Shown: positions 34,370 to 43,281, numbered from the stretch's first letter. The stretch is DNA of 64,000 bases from UBA946 sp031550725 (GCA_031550725.1 JAVBOH010000007.1:62001-126000), one strand, 5' to 3'. Program-made: numbers and translations. The notes: generated by a model not told the origin, from the sequence alone.

Positions 34370-35992
34370 ATGTATATATTTCTAGGAATCATTATCACAA
34401 TAATAATCACACTAGCAATATCGTCCATGATTTTTGATAAAAAGCTAAAAGATACACTGGAATATGAATTTGGTAAGCCACCATCCGATATAAATTATTA
34501 TACCGATAGTATAGATGGATATTATATATACAATTCAGAGGTTACTCCTGACGAAAATCAAATTGATGATATTACATGGAACGACCTTGATATGAACCTT
34601 GTATACAAGCAGATAAACGTCTGTAATACGTCAGTTGGTGAGGAATATTTATATGACTGTCTGCACAACATCTCATTTGACACAGAAAAACTTGATAAAC
34701 GTGAAGAATTTATATCATTTTTAAATAATAATCCTGAAAAACGTTTGCAAATACAATTTTATTTAGCAAAAACAGGAGTTATGAGATACAATGGACTTTC
34801 GGGATTTATTTTTGATACCGATAAAAAATCCTTACCGCACCCTATTTTATACAGAATATTTGCTCTAATTCCACTTCTTTGTGCAGGCTTGATGTTTTTA
34901 AGCACAGCGCTTGGCGGCGGCTTGTTATTTTTATCATTTGTCATAAATCTTGTGATATATTACAAAGCCAAGCGAAAAATTGAATCAGAACTGTCCTCAA
35001 TAAAATATTTTCTGCTAATGCTTATAAACTGTAAAAAGCTATGCAAAATTAAGGATATTGCTGATGAACCTGTCATAAAAGAATTAAAGAAGTATCACGA
35101 TAAATTTTCATCGCTGGCAACTGCCGCATCGGCATTAGTTACAAAGGATAATAACAACATGGATTTTATAACAGAGTATATAAAAATCCTATTTTTATAT
35201 GACATCCGAAACTACACACGCATTACCCAAAAGGTGAAAAAGAATAGCGAAGATTTCCATATGCTTTATAGAACTGTTGGTGAGATTGATATGTCTATAT
35301 GCATTTTATCATATAGAAAAAGTCTTTCATATTTCACACAGCCTGTATTTAACAATGATAATAGTATACTGTTCACAGAAATATATCATCCGCTTGTTAA
35401 AAATCCAGTGTCAAACAGTGGTGGTATCGACAAAAACAGCATAATAACCGGCTCAAACGCCAGCGGTAAATCAACGTTCATAAAATCACTTGCGATAAAC
35501 TGTATTCTTGCGCAAACAATTAATACCTGCACAGCAAAGTCGTTTATAATACGCAATTCGCTTATTATGACATCAATGGCAGTGCGTGACAGCATTATTG
35601 ACGGCGAGAGTTATTTTATCAGAGAAATAAAATCGTTAAAACGCATACTTGATATGATAGAAAAAGTACCATGTACTTGCTTTATAGACGAGATTTTAAG
35701 AGGTACAAACACAATTGAGCGTATAGCGGCATCTGCATCAGTAATGGAATATCTGATTGATAAGGACTGTCTTTGCATTGTAGCATCGCATGATATAGAG
35801 CTTACTTCAATGCTTGAGAGCAAGTACGATAACCTGCATTTCTGTGAAACAGTTACGGATGACGGCTTATTCTTTGATTATAAGCTAAAGAATGGCGTTT
35901 CAAACACAAGAAATGCCATAAAGCTGCTTAAACACTTAAGCTTTGACAGTGATATAGTTAAAAAAGCAGAAAGTTATGCTAAAACTGAATAA
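34370..35992 (+). CDS. MutS-related membrane-associated ATPase
   Basis: 540 residues. A membrane helix at 2-22 and a pair at about 160-205 precede a helical lever region. The MutS-type ATPase follows, with Walker A G-S-N-A-S-G-K-S-T and Walker B C-F-I-D-E-I-L-R-G-T-N-T. The mismatch-recognition domain is absent, so this is not the repair MutS but the small membrane-linked subfamily of unknown role. It starts behind AAAAGGAAA, is monocistronic and ends with a strong terminator. Confidence 0.85.
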   Translation: MYIFLGIIITIIITLAISSMIFDKKLKDTLEYEFGKPPSDINYYTDSIDGYYIYNSEVTPDENQIDDITWNDLDMNLVYKQINVCNTSVGEEYLYDCLHNISFDTEKLDKREEFISFLNNNPEKRLQIQFYLAKTGVMRYNGLSGFIFDTDKKSLPHPILYRIFALIPLLCAGLMFLSTALGGGLLFLSFVINLVIYYKAKRKIESELSSIKYFLLMLINCKKLCKIKDIADEPVIKELKKYHDKFSSLATAASALVTKDNNNMDFITEYIKILFLYDIRNYTRITQKVKKNSEDFHMLYRTVGEIDMSICILSYRKSLSYFTQPVFNNDNSILFTEIYHPLVKNPVSNSGGIDKNSIITGSNASGKSTFIKSLAINCILAQTINTCTAKSFIIRNSLIMTSMAVRDSIIDGESYFIREIKSLKRILDMIEKVPCTCFIDEILRGTNTIERIAASASVMEYLIDKDCLCIVASHDIELTSMLESKYDNLHFCETVTDDGLFFDYKLKNGVSNTRNAIKLLKHLSFDSDIVKKAESYAKTE

Positions 35993-35997
35993 ACACA

Positions 35998-36037
35998 AAA
36001 AACTGCCGGATGATTCTATCAAACGGCAGTTTTTTTG
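35998..36037. terminator. Bidirectional terminator
   Basis: AAAAACTGCCG/CGGCAGTTTTT with a T7 run on the + strand and an A run on the other side. It separates converging genes. Confidence 0.9.
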
Positions 36038-36048
36038 TATGTAAGTAA

Positions 36049-37575
36049 TTATTTAATTCTATTAACCTCGTCAAGCAAATTCTTCTTTGCCTCAAGTGAA
36101 GTCATACCCTTAGCAAAAATGCACTCCATTCTGTAACGGATATAGTCCTCATAAAGCTTTGTACCAAATACATTTTCCTTCAAAAGCTTATCATAGGAAA
36201 CAGCATCCATGTTGCCTGAAATAACATACAGCAGCTTTTCAAGTGCCATCATCTTCTTGTCATCATCGGACAAGTTTTTCGACTGCGGCAAAGCATTAAT
36301 TTCAACAAGAGTTGACCTCTTGTCTGTGCGGATTGAATATGTTTCTGACTCAAGACCACCCAAAATTTTGATAATGTTTGTCTTAAGTGCAGGTCCTGCA
36401 AATGGGAACATCTTGATTGGCAGGTCATCAGCCTCACAAGGAATATAAATGCTCTTGTCGCAAGCCGGGAACATCATCAGCTTAAACATATCAATAAACC
36501 AGTATACAGTGCCATCAAGGTATGTAAGCGGATATTTGTAGCCAACATTATCAGCACCAATACCAACTTCAATGATAGCATCCCTGTTTTTAAAGTAGCT
36601 GTTGAAATTTGTAGTACACTTTTCAGCAACAGTCTTTTTAACCTTATCAACAGTATAATCACCCATGTCGTTTGCATCTTTATCAAGGAAAACACGGTCA
36701 CCGTCAAATGTATTCTTATGCATATCCTCTGCAAAAATATCTGCATTAATATATTCAGATGCAAGCTTTGTCATGATATCAGCGGAAACATTATCAATAA
36801 CAAGTCCGTCTGACTCATGGAACTGATAATTCTTAGTGATATAATCCTTCAAAGCGAATGAAAACAATGCAGTTTCATCATCTGTCAGATTAGCCTTGTC
36901 AAAACGGCTGTTTACAATATTAAGTATAACATCAAGCGGAACTTCACCGCTGATATACTTGAAACGGTCGTTATTAAGAAGCATTGCCATCTTAGGAAGA
37001 ATTTTCATCTTAGCTGTTTCGGTAATACTAACCTTACCTGACATAATTCCAAGACAAACCAAAAATTCAGCATAGTCACGCATAACAGTCTGCTCATTCA
37101 AATAGTTGAAGAAGTAACCATATACATAGCCTGCAAAGAATTCCTTAAGGCTGTTAAACAAATCAGGGTCTGTTCCAACAGCAGCAATATACTTATCCTT
37201 AAGCTCTGCAACCTTATTAGCATCAATAGACTTTTTACCGCCGTTTAATGCCTCAAGCTTAGTCTGCTGACCCTTGAAAAACAGCTTTAAGAATGTGTAA
37301 TACTGAGAATTTTTAATATCCTTGATGTTCTTTTCCTCATCAAAAGTCCATACTAAAAAAGAGCGATGCATATTTTTTACTGCATCAGCCGAATTATCAA
37401 CAAGTGCCTTAACATCAATTTCAGTTGTATCACCGAAACGCCCTGTTTTGTTGAAATCAGAAAGAATTTTTTCAATTTCCTCCTTGAATGCAGCAAATGC
37501 AGGAGATTTGTCCATAAAAATGACAGCATCCAGTATTTCTGCTCCTGCCACTGTCAAATCCAATAATACGCTCAT
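36049..37575 (-). CDS. Unknown acidic protein, 508 residues
   Basis: The sequence is soluble, largely helical and rich in Asp, Lys and Asn, with a central G-I-G-A-D-N-V-G-Y-K-Y-P stretch and no motif I recognise. It starts behind GGAG six bases from the ATG at 37575. It stands alone between a terminator and an AT-rich gap (37576-37755) that holds no gene. Length and regular codon use argue that it is real. Not related by eye to the unknown protein at 22586. Confidence 0.65.
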   Translation of the reverse strand: MSVLLDLTVAGAEILDAVIFMDKSPAFAAFKEEIEKILSDFNKTGRFGDTTEIDVKALVDNSADAVKNMHRSFLVWTFDEEKNIKDIKNSQYYTFLKLFFKGQQTKLEALNGGKKSIDANKVAELKDKYIAAVGTDPDLFNSLKEFFAGYVYGYFFNYLNEQTVMRDYAEFLVCLGIMSGKVSITETAKMKILPKMAMLLNNDRFKYISGEVPLDVILNIVNSRFDKANLTDDETALFSFALKDYITKNYQFHESDGLVIDNVSADIMTKLASEYINADIFAEDMHKNTFDGDRVFLDKDANDMGDYTVDKVKKTVAEKCTTNFNSYFKNRDAIIEVGIGADNVGYKYPLTYLDGTVYWFIDMFKLMMFPACDKSIYIPCEADDLPIKMFPFAGPALKTNIIKILGGLESETYSIRTDKRSTLVEINALPQSKNLSDDDKKMMALEKLLYVISGNMDAVSYDKLLKENVFGTKLYEDYIRYRMECIFAKGMTSLEAKKNLLDEVNRIK

Positions 37576-37755
37576 TATCGACTCCATTTCTCAGCGGTTA
37601 AAATTAATAAATTTAGCTTTATGTTATATCATGCAGTTCCGCTGGTGCATGATATTGTTATACGAAATGTATATTTTATTATTTATATAACCAAAGTGCG
37701 TTTTTGTTATCCATACGTGAAGTATATATATTTGTTGACTATACAATATGTTTAC

Positions 37756-38406
37756 TTATACTCCGTAAACATTACGGTATTCAATCATCTTGTCAAGATA
37801 TTCAGCACCCTCAACCTCGCCGTTTTTGATAGCCTCGATGATATCCTCAACAGTAACGATTGGATAAACCTTAATTCCGAATTCCTCGTTAACTTCCTGA
37901 ACAGCAGAAAGCTCGCCCTTTCCCTTTTCCATTCTGTCAACAGAAATAACCATGCCCGTGATGTTAACATCAGCAGCAGCCTTTAGTACAGGCAAAACCT
38001 CACGAATAGCAGTTCCAGCAGTGATAACATCCTCAATGATTACAACCTTTTCGCCGTCAGTAAGCTTTTTGCCGACAATAACTCCACCCTCGCCATGATC
38101 CTTAGCTTCCTTACGGTCAAAGCAATAGTTAACTTCAGTATCATACTTGTTATACAATGCGCAGGCACATCCGCAGGCAAGCGGAATACCTTTATATGCA
38201 GGACCAAAAAGCGTTTCAACTTCAATGCCACTTTCTTTTATACACTGAGCATAAAACTCACCAAGCTTAGCAAGCTGTGCGCCAGTCTTATAATTTCCTG
38301 TATTGACAAAGTATGGCGCTTTACGTCCGCTTTTTAAAGTAAAATCTCCGAATGTTAAAACTCCGCTGTCCACCATAAATTTAATAAATTCACTTTTGTA
38401 TCCCAT
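37756..38406 (-). CDS. pyrE: Orotate phosphoribosyltransferase
   Basis: 216 residues, type I PRTase fold. The PRPP-binding motif is V-V-I-I-E-D-V-I-T-A-G-T-A, and the opening is F-G-D-F-T-L-K-S-G-R-K-A-P-Y-F. It makes orotidine 5'-phosphate in pyrimidine synthesis. The start at 38406 follows AAGGAG by six bases; the frame up to 38508 is leader. It is not clustered with other pyr genes, and I see no PyrR-binding attenuator. Confidence 0.95.
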   Translation of the reverse strand: MGYKSEFIKFMVDSGVLTFGDFTLKSGRKAPYFVNTGNYKTGAQLAKLGEFYAQCIKESGIEVETLFGPAYKGIPLACGCACALYNKYDTEVNYCFDRKEAKDHGEGGVIVGKKLTDGEKVVIIEDVITAGTAIREVLPVLKAAADVNITGMVISVDRMEKGKGELSAVQEVNEEFGIKVYPIVTVEDIIEAIKNGEVEGAEYLDKMIEYRNVYGV

Positions 38407-38508
38407 TTCAAACTCCTTAAAATTAACATTTAACATTGCTAATGTAAAATATGCACTAAAATATATGCAAAAATCAGTCATTAACACAATATTAATAGAT
38501 ATATTCAA

Positions 38509-38537
38509 ATTATATCACATTTGTTTGCCAAAATCAA
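38509..38537 (-). promoter_or_regulatory. Promoter of pyrE
   Basis: On the - strand: TTGATT, 17 bases, TATAAT. Confidence 0.65.
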
Positions 38538-38567
38538 CAGTAATTTCAAATTTATATGTAAAAAAAA

Positions 38568-38596
38568 TTGCATTTTTTTTTGATATATGGTACAAT
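38568..38596 (+). promoter_or_regulatory. Promoter of the lipoprotein gene
   Basis: TTGCAT, 17 T-rich bases ending TATGG, then TACAAT. Confidence 0.7.
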
Positions 38597-38658
38597 ACTA
38601 ATAATAATTTAGTATAGCGGTTGGATAATGTGACATATAAATATAATGGGGTATTAAT

Positions 38659-39594
38659 ATGACAAAATTTAGACAGCGTGTTTTATGTATCTTGCTTGCA
38701 GTTTCTATGGTAATGGCTTTTTCATCATGCAGTTTTAAATCTATTAAGGATAATGTTTCGAATTCTGTTTCTAAATTTGTTGACGATTTATTTGAAGAAA
38801 AGCCGACAAATGCTGAATTAATGTTAGGACATATCGAAAACAGAGATACAGATGCGATATATGATATGCTTTGCAAAAGATTGAAAAAGCAACCTGAAAT
38901 AAAAAGGCAAATTGAAGAATTGTTTGATTTTATGGATGGGAAGGTTATTTCATATGAAACTGGCTACTTAAGCGGTGATACTCGTTCGAGCAGTAACGGA
39001 AAATTTAAAATGCATATCGCTCATAGCTTAGATGAAATGATAACTGATACAGGTAAGGAATATTACTTGGGTGTTTATTTTTATGATGAAAATGGTTTTG
39101 AAAAGGATTTAGTGGGGATAAATACAATTAGTATTGTTGAAATAAATCCTAACGGCACTACTGCCGATGACCGTTTTGTAAGAAGAATAACTATCGATAC
39201 ATCAACAGATGCTGAATTAGTTTTAAAATATATAGAATATAAAAATACTGATGCAATATATAAATTATTTTGTGATAAATCAAAGGAGAAAGCTAATCTG
39301 AAAAGTAAAATTGAAGAAACATTCGATTTTATGGAGGGAAGTATTGTATCGTATAAAACTAGTTCAGATAACTTTGATTTACCCAAAGAATTATATTATA
39401 GCAATACAAGAAAAGCTATTTGTAGCACTTGTGAAATCAAAACAGACAACGGCAACGAGTACCGATTAATATGTAACTATTATTATGAATCTCGTAATAA
39501 GGACAATATAACAGGTATATTGGAGCTAAAATTTTATGAAGCTGATAAGGAATTTACTTATTTTAAGCATTCAAAACAACTTATAATTGATTAA
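38659..39594 (+). CDS. Lipoprotein with duplicated DUF5104-like domain
   Basis: 311 residues. The signal peptide ends in a lipobox (A-F-S-S-C24), so the mature protein should be lipid-anchored outside. Two homologous units follow, one starting A-E-L-M-L-G-H-I-E-N-R-D-T-D-A-I-Y and the other A-E-L-V-L-K-Y-I-E-Y-K-N-T-D-A-I-Y, each with F-D-F-M-x-G-x-x-x-S-Y about 30 residues later. Function unknown. It is probably followed by readthrough into the deaminase gene. Confidence 0.8.
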   Translation: MTKFRQRVLCILLAVSMVMAFSSCSFKSIKDNVSNSVSKFVDDLFEEKPTNAELMLGHIENRDTDAIYDMLCKRLKKQPEIKRQIEELFDFMDGKVISYETGYLSGDTRSSSNGKFKMHIAHSLDEMITDTGKEYYLGVYFYDENGFEKDLVGINTISIVEINPNGTTADDRFVRRITIDTSTDAELVLKYIEYKNTDAIYKLFCDKSKEKANLKSKIEETFDFMEGSIVSYKTSSDNFDLPKELYYSNTRKAICSTCEIKTDNGNEYRLICNYYYESRNKDNITGILELKFYEADKEFTYFKHSKQLIID

Positions 39595-39663
39595 GGATAC
39601 TATGTTGGATTTAATTATTAACGATTTAATAAGAAATTTTATTTTAGAAAGGATGAATTTTGA

Positions 39664-40146
39664 ATGAAACGTGCAGATTATATTTCATGGGATGAATACT
39701 TTATGGGAGTTGCACTTCTTGCATCAAAGAGAAGTAAAGACCCAAACACACAAGTGGGGGCTTGTATTGTAAGCGAGGATAACATTATAATTTCAACAGG
39801 CTACAACGGTTTCCCTGTTGGCTGTTCCGACGATATGTTTCCATGGGACAGAGATGGCGAGGATACAAAGTATAAATACGTTGTTCATGCCGAGCTGAAT
39901 GCTATACTTAACTCAAGTGAAAAGTCACTTCGCAAGGCTCGTATTTATGTGGATTTGTTCCCATGCAATGAGTGTGCAAAAGCTATAATCCAGTCAGGTA
40001 TTACACAGATTGTGTATCTTTACGATAAATACAAGGATACCGAAAGCACAATCGCCTCAAAAAAAATGCTTGATGCAGCAGGTGTGCAGTACCGCAGCTT
40101 AAAAACAAGAATTGATAACATTAATCTTGATTTTAATAGAGATTAA
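39664..40146 (+). CDS. Deoxycytidylate deaminase
   Basis: 160 residues, zinc deaminase fold. H75-A-E77 supplies one ligand and the catalytic Glu, and P100-C101-x2-C104 the others. The opening S-K-R-S-K-D-P-N-T-Q-V-G-A-C-I is typical of dCMP deaminases (ComEB-like). It converts dCMP to dUMP for thymidylate synthesis. It starts behind AAAGGATGAATTTTGA, the local ribosome-site form. Confidence 0.9.
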   Translation: MKRADYISWDEYFMGVALLASKRSKDPNTQVGACIVSEDNIIISTGYNGFPVGCSDDMFPWDRDGEDTKYKYVVHAELNAILNSSEKSLRKARIYVDLFPCNECAKAIIQSGITQIVYLYDKYKDTESTIASKKMLDAAGVQYRSLKTRIDNINLDFNRD

Positions 40147-40211
40147 TGCAGGGGCGATGCGTCCATACAAAATTTTTCATATAAATAAAAATATAGGGAG
40201 TAAAAAATCGC

Positions 40212-40886
40212 ATGAGAATCAGAAAAAAGAAGTGGGCAAGACCCGAGCTTGAGGCTTGTCCATACTATATTCAAAACGGCAATGACATGATTGGAAAATG
40301 GGACACCGTTTTTACTAATGGCAATCCTGTATACATGGAGCTTGGCTGTGGTAAGGGTGGCTTTGCAGCACAAGCATCAATGAAATATCCTGATATTAAC
40401 TGGTTAGCCCTTGATATTAAGAGTGAGATGCTTGCAGTCGGAAGGCGTACCGTTGAAAAAATGTATGCAGAGGCAGGACTTTCATCACCAACAAATCTGC
40501 GACTTGTATCACAAAATATCGAGCGTATTTTTCTAGCATTCAACGAAAACGACCATATTGACAGACTTTATATAAATTTTTGCAATCCGTGGCCTCGTGA
40601 CAAGCATAATAAAAGACGTCTAACACATTCACGTCAGCTTGAGCAGTACAGGGTTTTTCTTAAAGATGGCGGGGAAGTGCATTTCAAAACCGATGATGAC
40701 GAGCTTTTTGAGGAGTCAATTCCTTATTTCGAGGAAACAGGCTTTGAAATAAAGTACATAACACGTGATCTACATGCATCTGATTATGAATATAATTTAG
40801 TGACAGAGCATGAAAGAATGTTTTCTGATGAGGGCAAGAAGATTAAGTTTTTAATTGCGGTTAAGCTCGAAGATGTAAAAGAATAA
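40212..40886 (+). CDS. trmB: tRNA (guanine-N7)-methyltransferase
   Basis: 224 residues, Rossmann methyltransferase. The SAM-binding loop is E-L-G-C-G-K-G, and the family motif N-F-x-N-P-W-P-x-x-x-H-x-K-R-R is present. It modifies G46 in tRNA variable loops. It follows the deaminase by 65 bases and is the last gene before tandem terminators. Confidence 0.94.
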   Translation: MRIRKKKWARPELEACPYYIQNGNDMIGKWDTVFTNGNPVYMELGCGKGGFAAQASMKYPDINWLALDIKSEMLAVGRRTVEKMYAEAGLSSPTNLRLVSQNIERIFLAFNENDHIDRLYINFCNPWPRDKHNKRRLTHSRQLEQYRVFLKDGGEVHFKTDDDELFEESIPYFEETGFEIKYITRDLHASDYEYNLVTEHERMFSDEGKKIKFLIAVKLEDVKE

Positions 40887-40894
40887 TATATACA

Positions 40895-40929
40895 AAAGCG
40901 GTATGAATTTTTAAAGTTCATACCGCTTT
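40895..40929 (+). terminator. Terminator of trmB
   Basis: AAAGCGGTATGAA/TTCATACCGCTTT stem with a short T run. Confidence 0.82.
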
Positions 40930-40991
40930 GCTTATGCACTGTGAAAAAATTTCTGTAAAAAACCAACTGCAGTAAAAACCTAATAGAAATT

Positions 40992-41019
40992 GGAGCAGAG
41001 TAAAGACTACTCCTTTTTT
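40992..41019 (+). terminator. Second terminator-like hairpin
   Basis: GGAGCAG and CTACTCC arms (one mismatch) followed by six T. It may catch readthrough from trmB. Confidence 0.5.
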
Positions 41020-41057
41020 GCAGTATAGAACAAAAATATTATAAAGATATAAATGAA

Positions 41058-41093
41058 ACCGTTTAAATACGTGGTTAATGTATTTAAACGGTT
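41058..41093. repeat. Perfect 13-base palindrome
   Basis: ACCGTTTAAATAC and GTATTTAAACGGT around nine bases. There is no T run, so it is not a clear terminator. It lies between trmB and hicB, where nothing else is visible. Confidence 0.5.
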
Positions 41094-41167
41094 AGGTTTG
41101 GGTATGAACAGGTGTGTTAATACAATATAACAGTACAAATTTTACGCATCGTTATATTGTGAAAACA

Positions 41168-41377
41168 TTAAGCGTATACAAGTTTACCCCTTGGAATTGG
41201 AATATCCCTATTAAGAGAAATTGCAGTATCAATCCATTCAGATATAACAATCTGTGCATTTTCTATTGCTTTAACAAGTGTTTCTCCATCAGCCATACAA
41301 CCAGCAAGTTCAGGAACCTCAGCAATATAACAATCGTCATCATTGCTCCAATAAATAATTATTTCATATTTATACAT
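41168..41377 (-). CDS. hicB: HicB-type antitoxin
   Basis: 69 residues of the HicB/UPF0150 fold: Y-E-I-I-I-Y-W, then D-D-D-C-Y-I-A-E-V-P-E-L-A-G-C-M-A-D-G-E-T. It ends without the DNA-binding domain that many HicB proteins carry at the C-terminus. It overlaps the toxin gene by eight bases and starts behind GGAGG. It should block the HicA active site. Confidence 0.88.
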   Translation of the reverse strand: MYKYEIIIYWSNDDDCYIAEVPELAGCMADGETLVKAIENAQIVISEWIDTAISLNRDIPIPRGKLVYA

Positions 41378-41630
41378 CTAAACTACCTCCTAACTTGTAC
41401 TTAAGAATTATATTTCGTATTTGTTTAACTTGATAGGGCTTTGCTTTGTTTCCAATAGGTTGAATGTTAATGATTTCTTCTACATCATCATTAGTATATA
41501 TAAAATGGTCACCTTTTATTCTACAATTAAAATTTAGTATCTCAAGTATTTTCTGCAAATCAGAGAAAAAAATGTTTTTATCCTGTGTACCACTTAATAT
41601 CTTTAAAAATAACTTTTCAATTTGACTCAT
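41370..41630 (-). CDS. hicA: HicA-type mRNA interferase toxin
   Basis: 86 residues of the small dsRNA-binding-like fold. The expected catalytic histidine is H42 in K-G-D-H-F-I-Y, followed by I-N-I-Q-P-I and K-P-Y-Q-V-K-Q-I-R-N-I-I. It would cleave RNA without ribosomes when HicB is lost. Toxin-first order with overlap is normal for hicAB. It starts behind GAGGATA. Confidence 0.85.
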   Translation of the reverse strand: MSQIEKLFLKILSGTQDKNIFFSDLQKILEILNFNCRIKGDHFIYTNDDVEEIINIQPIGNKAKPYQVKQIRNIILKYKLGGSLDV

Positions 41631-41649
41631 AACATTATCCTCTTTATCA

Positions 41650-41697
41650 ATACTATCATCATACTATAATTATAACATATATTAATTAAATTTTCAA
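41650..41697 (-). promoter_or_regulatory. hicAB promoter with direct-repeat operator
   Basis: On the - strand: TTGAAA (41692-41697), 17 bases, TATAAT (41669-41674). Directly after it, ATAGTAT occurs twice, 11 bases apart (41650-41656 and 41661-41667), one helical turn, where an autoregulator could bind. Confidence 0.65.
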
Positions 41698-41705
41698 TAC
41701 AAAAA

Positions 41706-41740
41706 CAAAAATCCACATAGAAGTTAATCTGTGTGGATTT
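41706..41740 (-). terminator. Terminator of ssrA
   Basis: AAATCCACA/TGTGGATTT stem and U run, 30 bases after the tmRNA 3' end. Confidence 0.85.
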
Positions 41741-41769
41741 AGTTATTTTGTATCACATATAGTGTACAT

Positions 41770-42120
41770 TGGTGGAGATGACGGGAATCGAACCCGTGTC
41801 CGAAAGCCCATTCATACAAATTTCTACGAGTGTAGTTTATCGTTAACATTCCCTCGTCTTAGCGTAGATAAACACACGAAAAGACTTAGTAGTCTGCAAT
41901 ACATCATCGAAACGCAGACACTTTCCGATGACGTTCACCACTAATCGACGCCCAAATCAGAGCCGTGGTACTCACTGACAGGACGAGCAGCAATTAAGCA
42001 GCTGCTAGTTCAAAATTGTTGTTGTCGTTTAATTTTAAAAACGTATGCCGTTTAAAGAGATGGCACGTCCTCTACTCGCTTATCATACTTCAAGACCCCC
42101 GTCGAAACCTTTACATCCCC
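41770..42120 (-). ncRNA. ssrA: tmRNA
   Basis: 351 nt. The 5' end GGGGATGTAAAGGTTTCGAC and the 3' end, with GGGTTCGATTCCCGT and an encoded CCA, pair to the tRNA-like domain (GGGGATG/CATCTCC). The tag frame closes ...NDNNNFELAAA before TAA at 41994-41996; the resume codon upstream of that is not certain. It rescues stalled ribosomes with SmpB, whose gene lies ten bases upstream. Confidence 0.97.
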
Positions 42121-42130
42121 ATAAAGATTA

Positions 42131-42595
42131 TCAGCGGTTGTTTTCTTTTACAGCACGCTCAATATCACGCTTTGCAGCTCTTGATGCCATGTCATCACGT
42201 TTATCATGAAGCTTTTTACCCTTGCAAAGTCCCAGCTGCATTTTAACCATCGAGCCTTTAAAATAAAGGGAAACAGGAATAAGAGTAAGTCCCTCCTGCT
42301 TAACTTTTCCAAGGAGCTGCATAATTTGTTTTTTATGAATTAACAGTTTACGAACACGCATAGGATCTCTGTTAAAAATGTTACCATGCTCATAAGGTGA
42401 AATATGCATACCCTTAACAAAAAGCTCGCCATTATCAATGGAGCACCAACTGTCCTTAAGATTAACGCCGCCGTTTCGAATAGATTTGACCTCGGTACCA
42501 ACAAGCTCGATACCACATTCAAAGCTTTCGAGTATAAAATATTCGTGACGAACCTTACGGTTTTCCGATATTGTTTTCAAAGCGGTTTTATCCAT
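42131..42595 (-). CDS. smpB: SsrA-binding protein
   Basis: 154 residues, beta-barrel RNA-binding protein of trans-translation. Conserved stretches are N-R-K-V-R-H-E-Y-F-I-L-E, G-T-E-V-K-S-I-R-N-G-G-V-N-L-K-D-S and the basic C-terminal tail (K-K-L-H-D-K-R-D). I choose the ATG at 42595; a GAAAGG site stands 13 bases upstream, which is long, and the ATG at 42607 is too close to it. It shares one promoter with ssrA. Confidence 0.93.
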   Translation of the reverse strand: MDKTALKTISENRKVRHEYFILESFECGIELVGTEVKSIRNGGVNLKDSWCSIDNGELFVKGMHISPYEHGNIFNRDPMRVRKLLIHKKQIMQLLGKVKQEGLTLIPVSLYFKGSMVKMQLGLCKGKKLHDKRDDMASRAAKRDIERAVKENNR

Positions 42596-42613
42596 AATGA
42601 TGCCCATGCCTTT

Positions 42614-42712
42614 CTAAGCACAAAAAATTATATTAAATATAATTGCCAAATAAGTGTTAGCAAGCTTTGGCATCCATGCCATGTTTGTTGCTTTTTTGAG
42701 TATGACTTCCAC
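42614..42712 (-). CDS. Possible leader peptide upstream of smpB
   Basis: A 32-codon frame starts at GTG eight bases after AAGGA and ends at TAG that abuts the smpB ribosome site. The peptide is basic at first (VEVILKKATN) and hydrophobic at the end (YLAIIFNIIFCA). Overlap of its stop with the smpB site would allow coupling. It may be chance. Confidence 0.35.
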   Translation of the reverse strand: MEVILKKATNMAWMPKLANTYLAIIFNIIFCA

Positions 42713-42759
42713 GTTGATATCCTTCGTATAAGAAATTATATCATTTGCGTGCAAAGTTG

Positions 42760-42789
42760 ATTATACCATATATACGCCTATTTTGTCAA
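42760..42789 (-). promoter_or_regulatory. Promoter of smpB-ssrA
   Basis: On the - strand: TTGACA, 18 bases with TATATGG before the -10, then TATAAT. It is one of the strongest promoters in the window, fitting abundant tmRNA. Confidence 0.85.
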
Positions 42790-42943
42790 GTAAAATGGTT
42801 ATGCAAAATTACGCATGAAAACAAGAAATCGCTGCATATATAGTGCGCTAAGTTAAAAACCCTAAAGAGTTCATATACTCAACAATAGTATACAAATTGT
42901 ATTTTTATATTAAGATACTATATGTACAGTTATTTTATAAAGC

Positions 42944-43213
42944 TCAGCAATGAGCGTATTGTTCCTCGTTTATGTATTCTTCAATAATTTCTCTCATTGT
43001 TGATGGCAGTACTGTATTGTCAGCGAATGTATAAAGCATTCTTTCAGCAAGCTCCTTGTCGGTTGTAATATCCTTAACGCAGTCTGATTCTTCAGCACCG
43101 AAAAGAGTAGTTGATATTATCATGCCGTATTGAATAATATTATCTGTTTCTGTTGTGAAAAGCTTATAATTGATTCGATTGCTCGCTGTTGAAATTTCAT
43201 TGATTATCTTCAT
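42944..43213 (-). CDS. DUF6514-like small protein
   Basis: 89 residues. The core pattern Q-Y-G-M-I-I-S...V-K-D-I-T-T-D-K-E-L-A-E-R-M-L...V-L-P-S-T-M-R-E-I-I-E-E resembles the clostridial DUF6514 family, whose role is not known. It is soluble. The start follows GAGAGGAA, and a good promoter stands at 43282. It is monocistronic. Confidence 0.75.
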   Translation of the reverse strand: MKIINEISTASNRINYKLFTTETDNIIQYGMIISTTLFGAEESDCVKDITTDKELAERMLYTFADNTVLPSTMREIIEEYINEEQYAHC

Positions 43214-43281
43214 AATTAATATTCCTCTCGTTTTACATTTAATAACATTTTAATTTCCAATGTTCACATTCGACGAAATTT

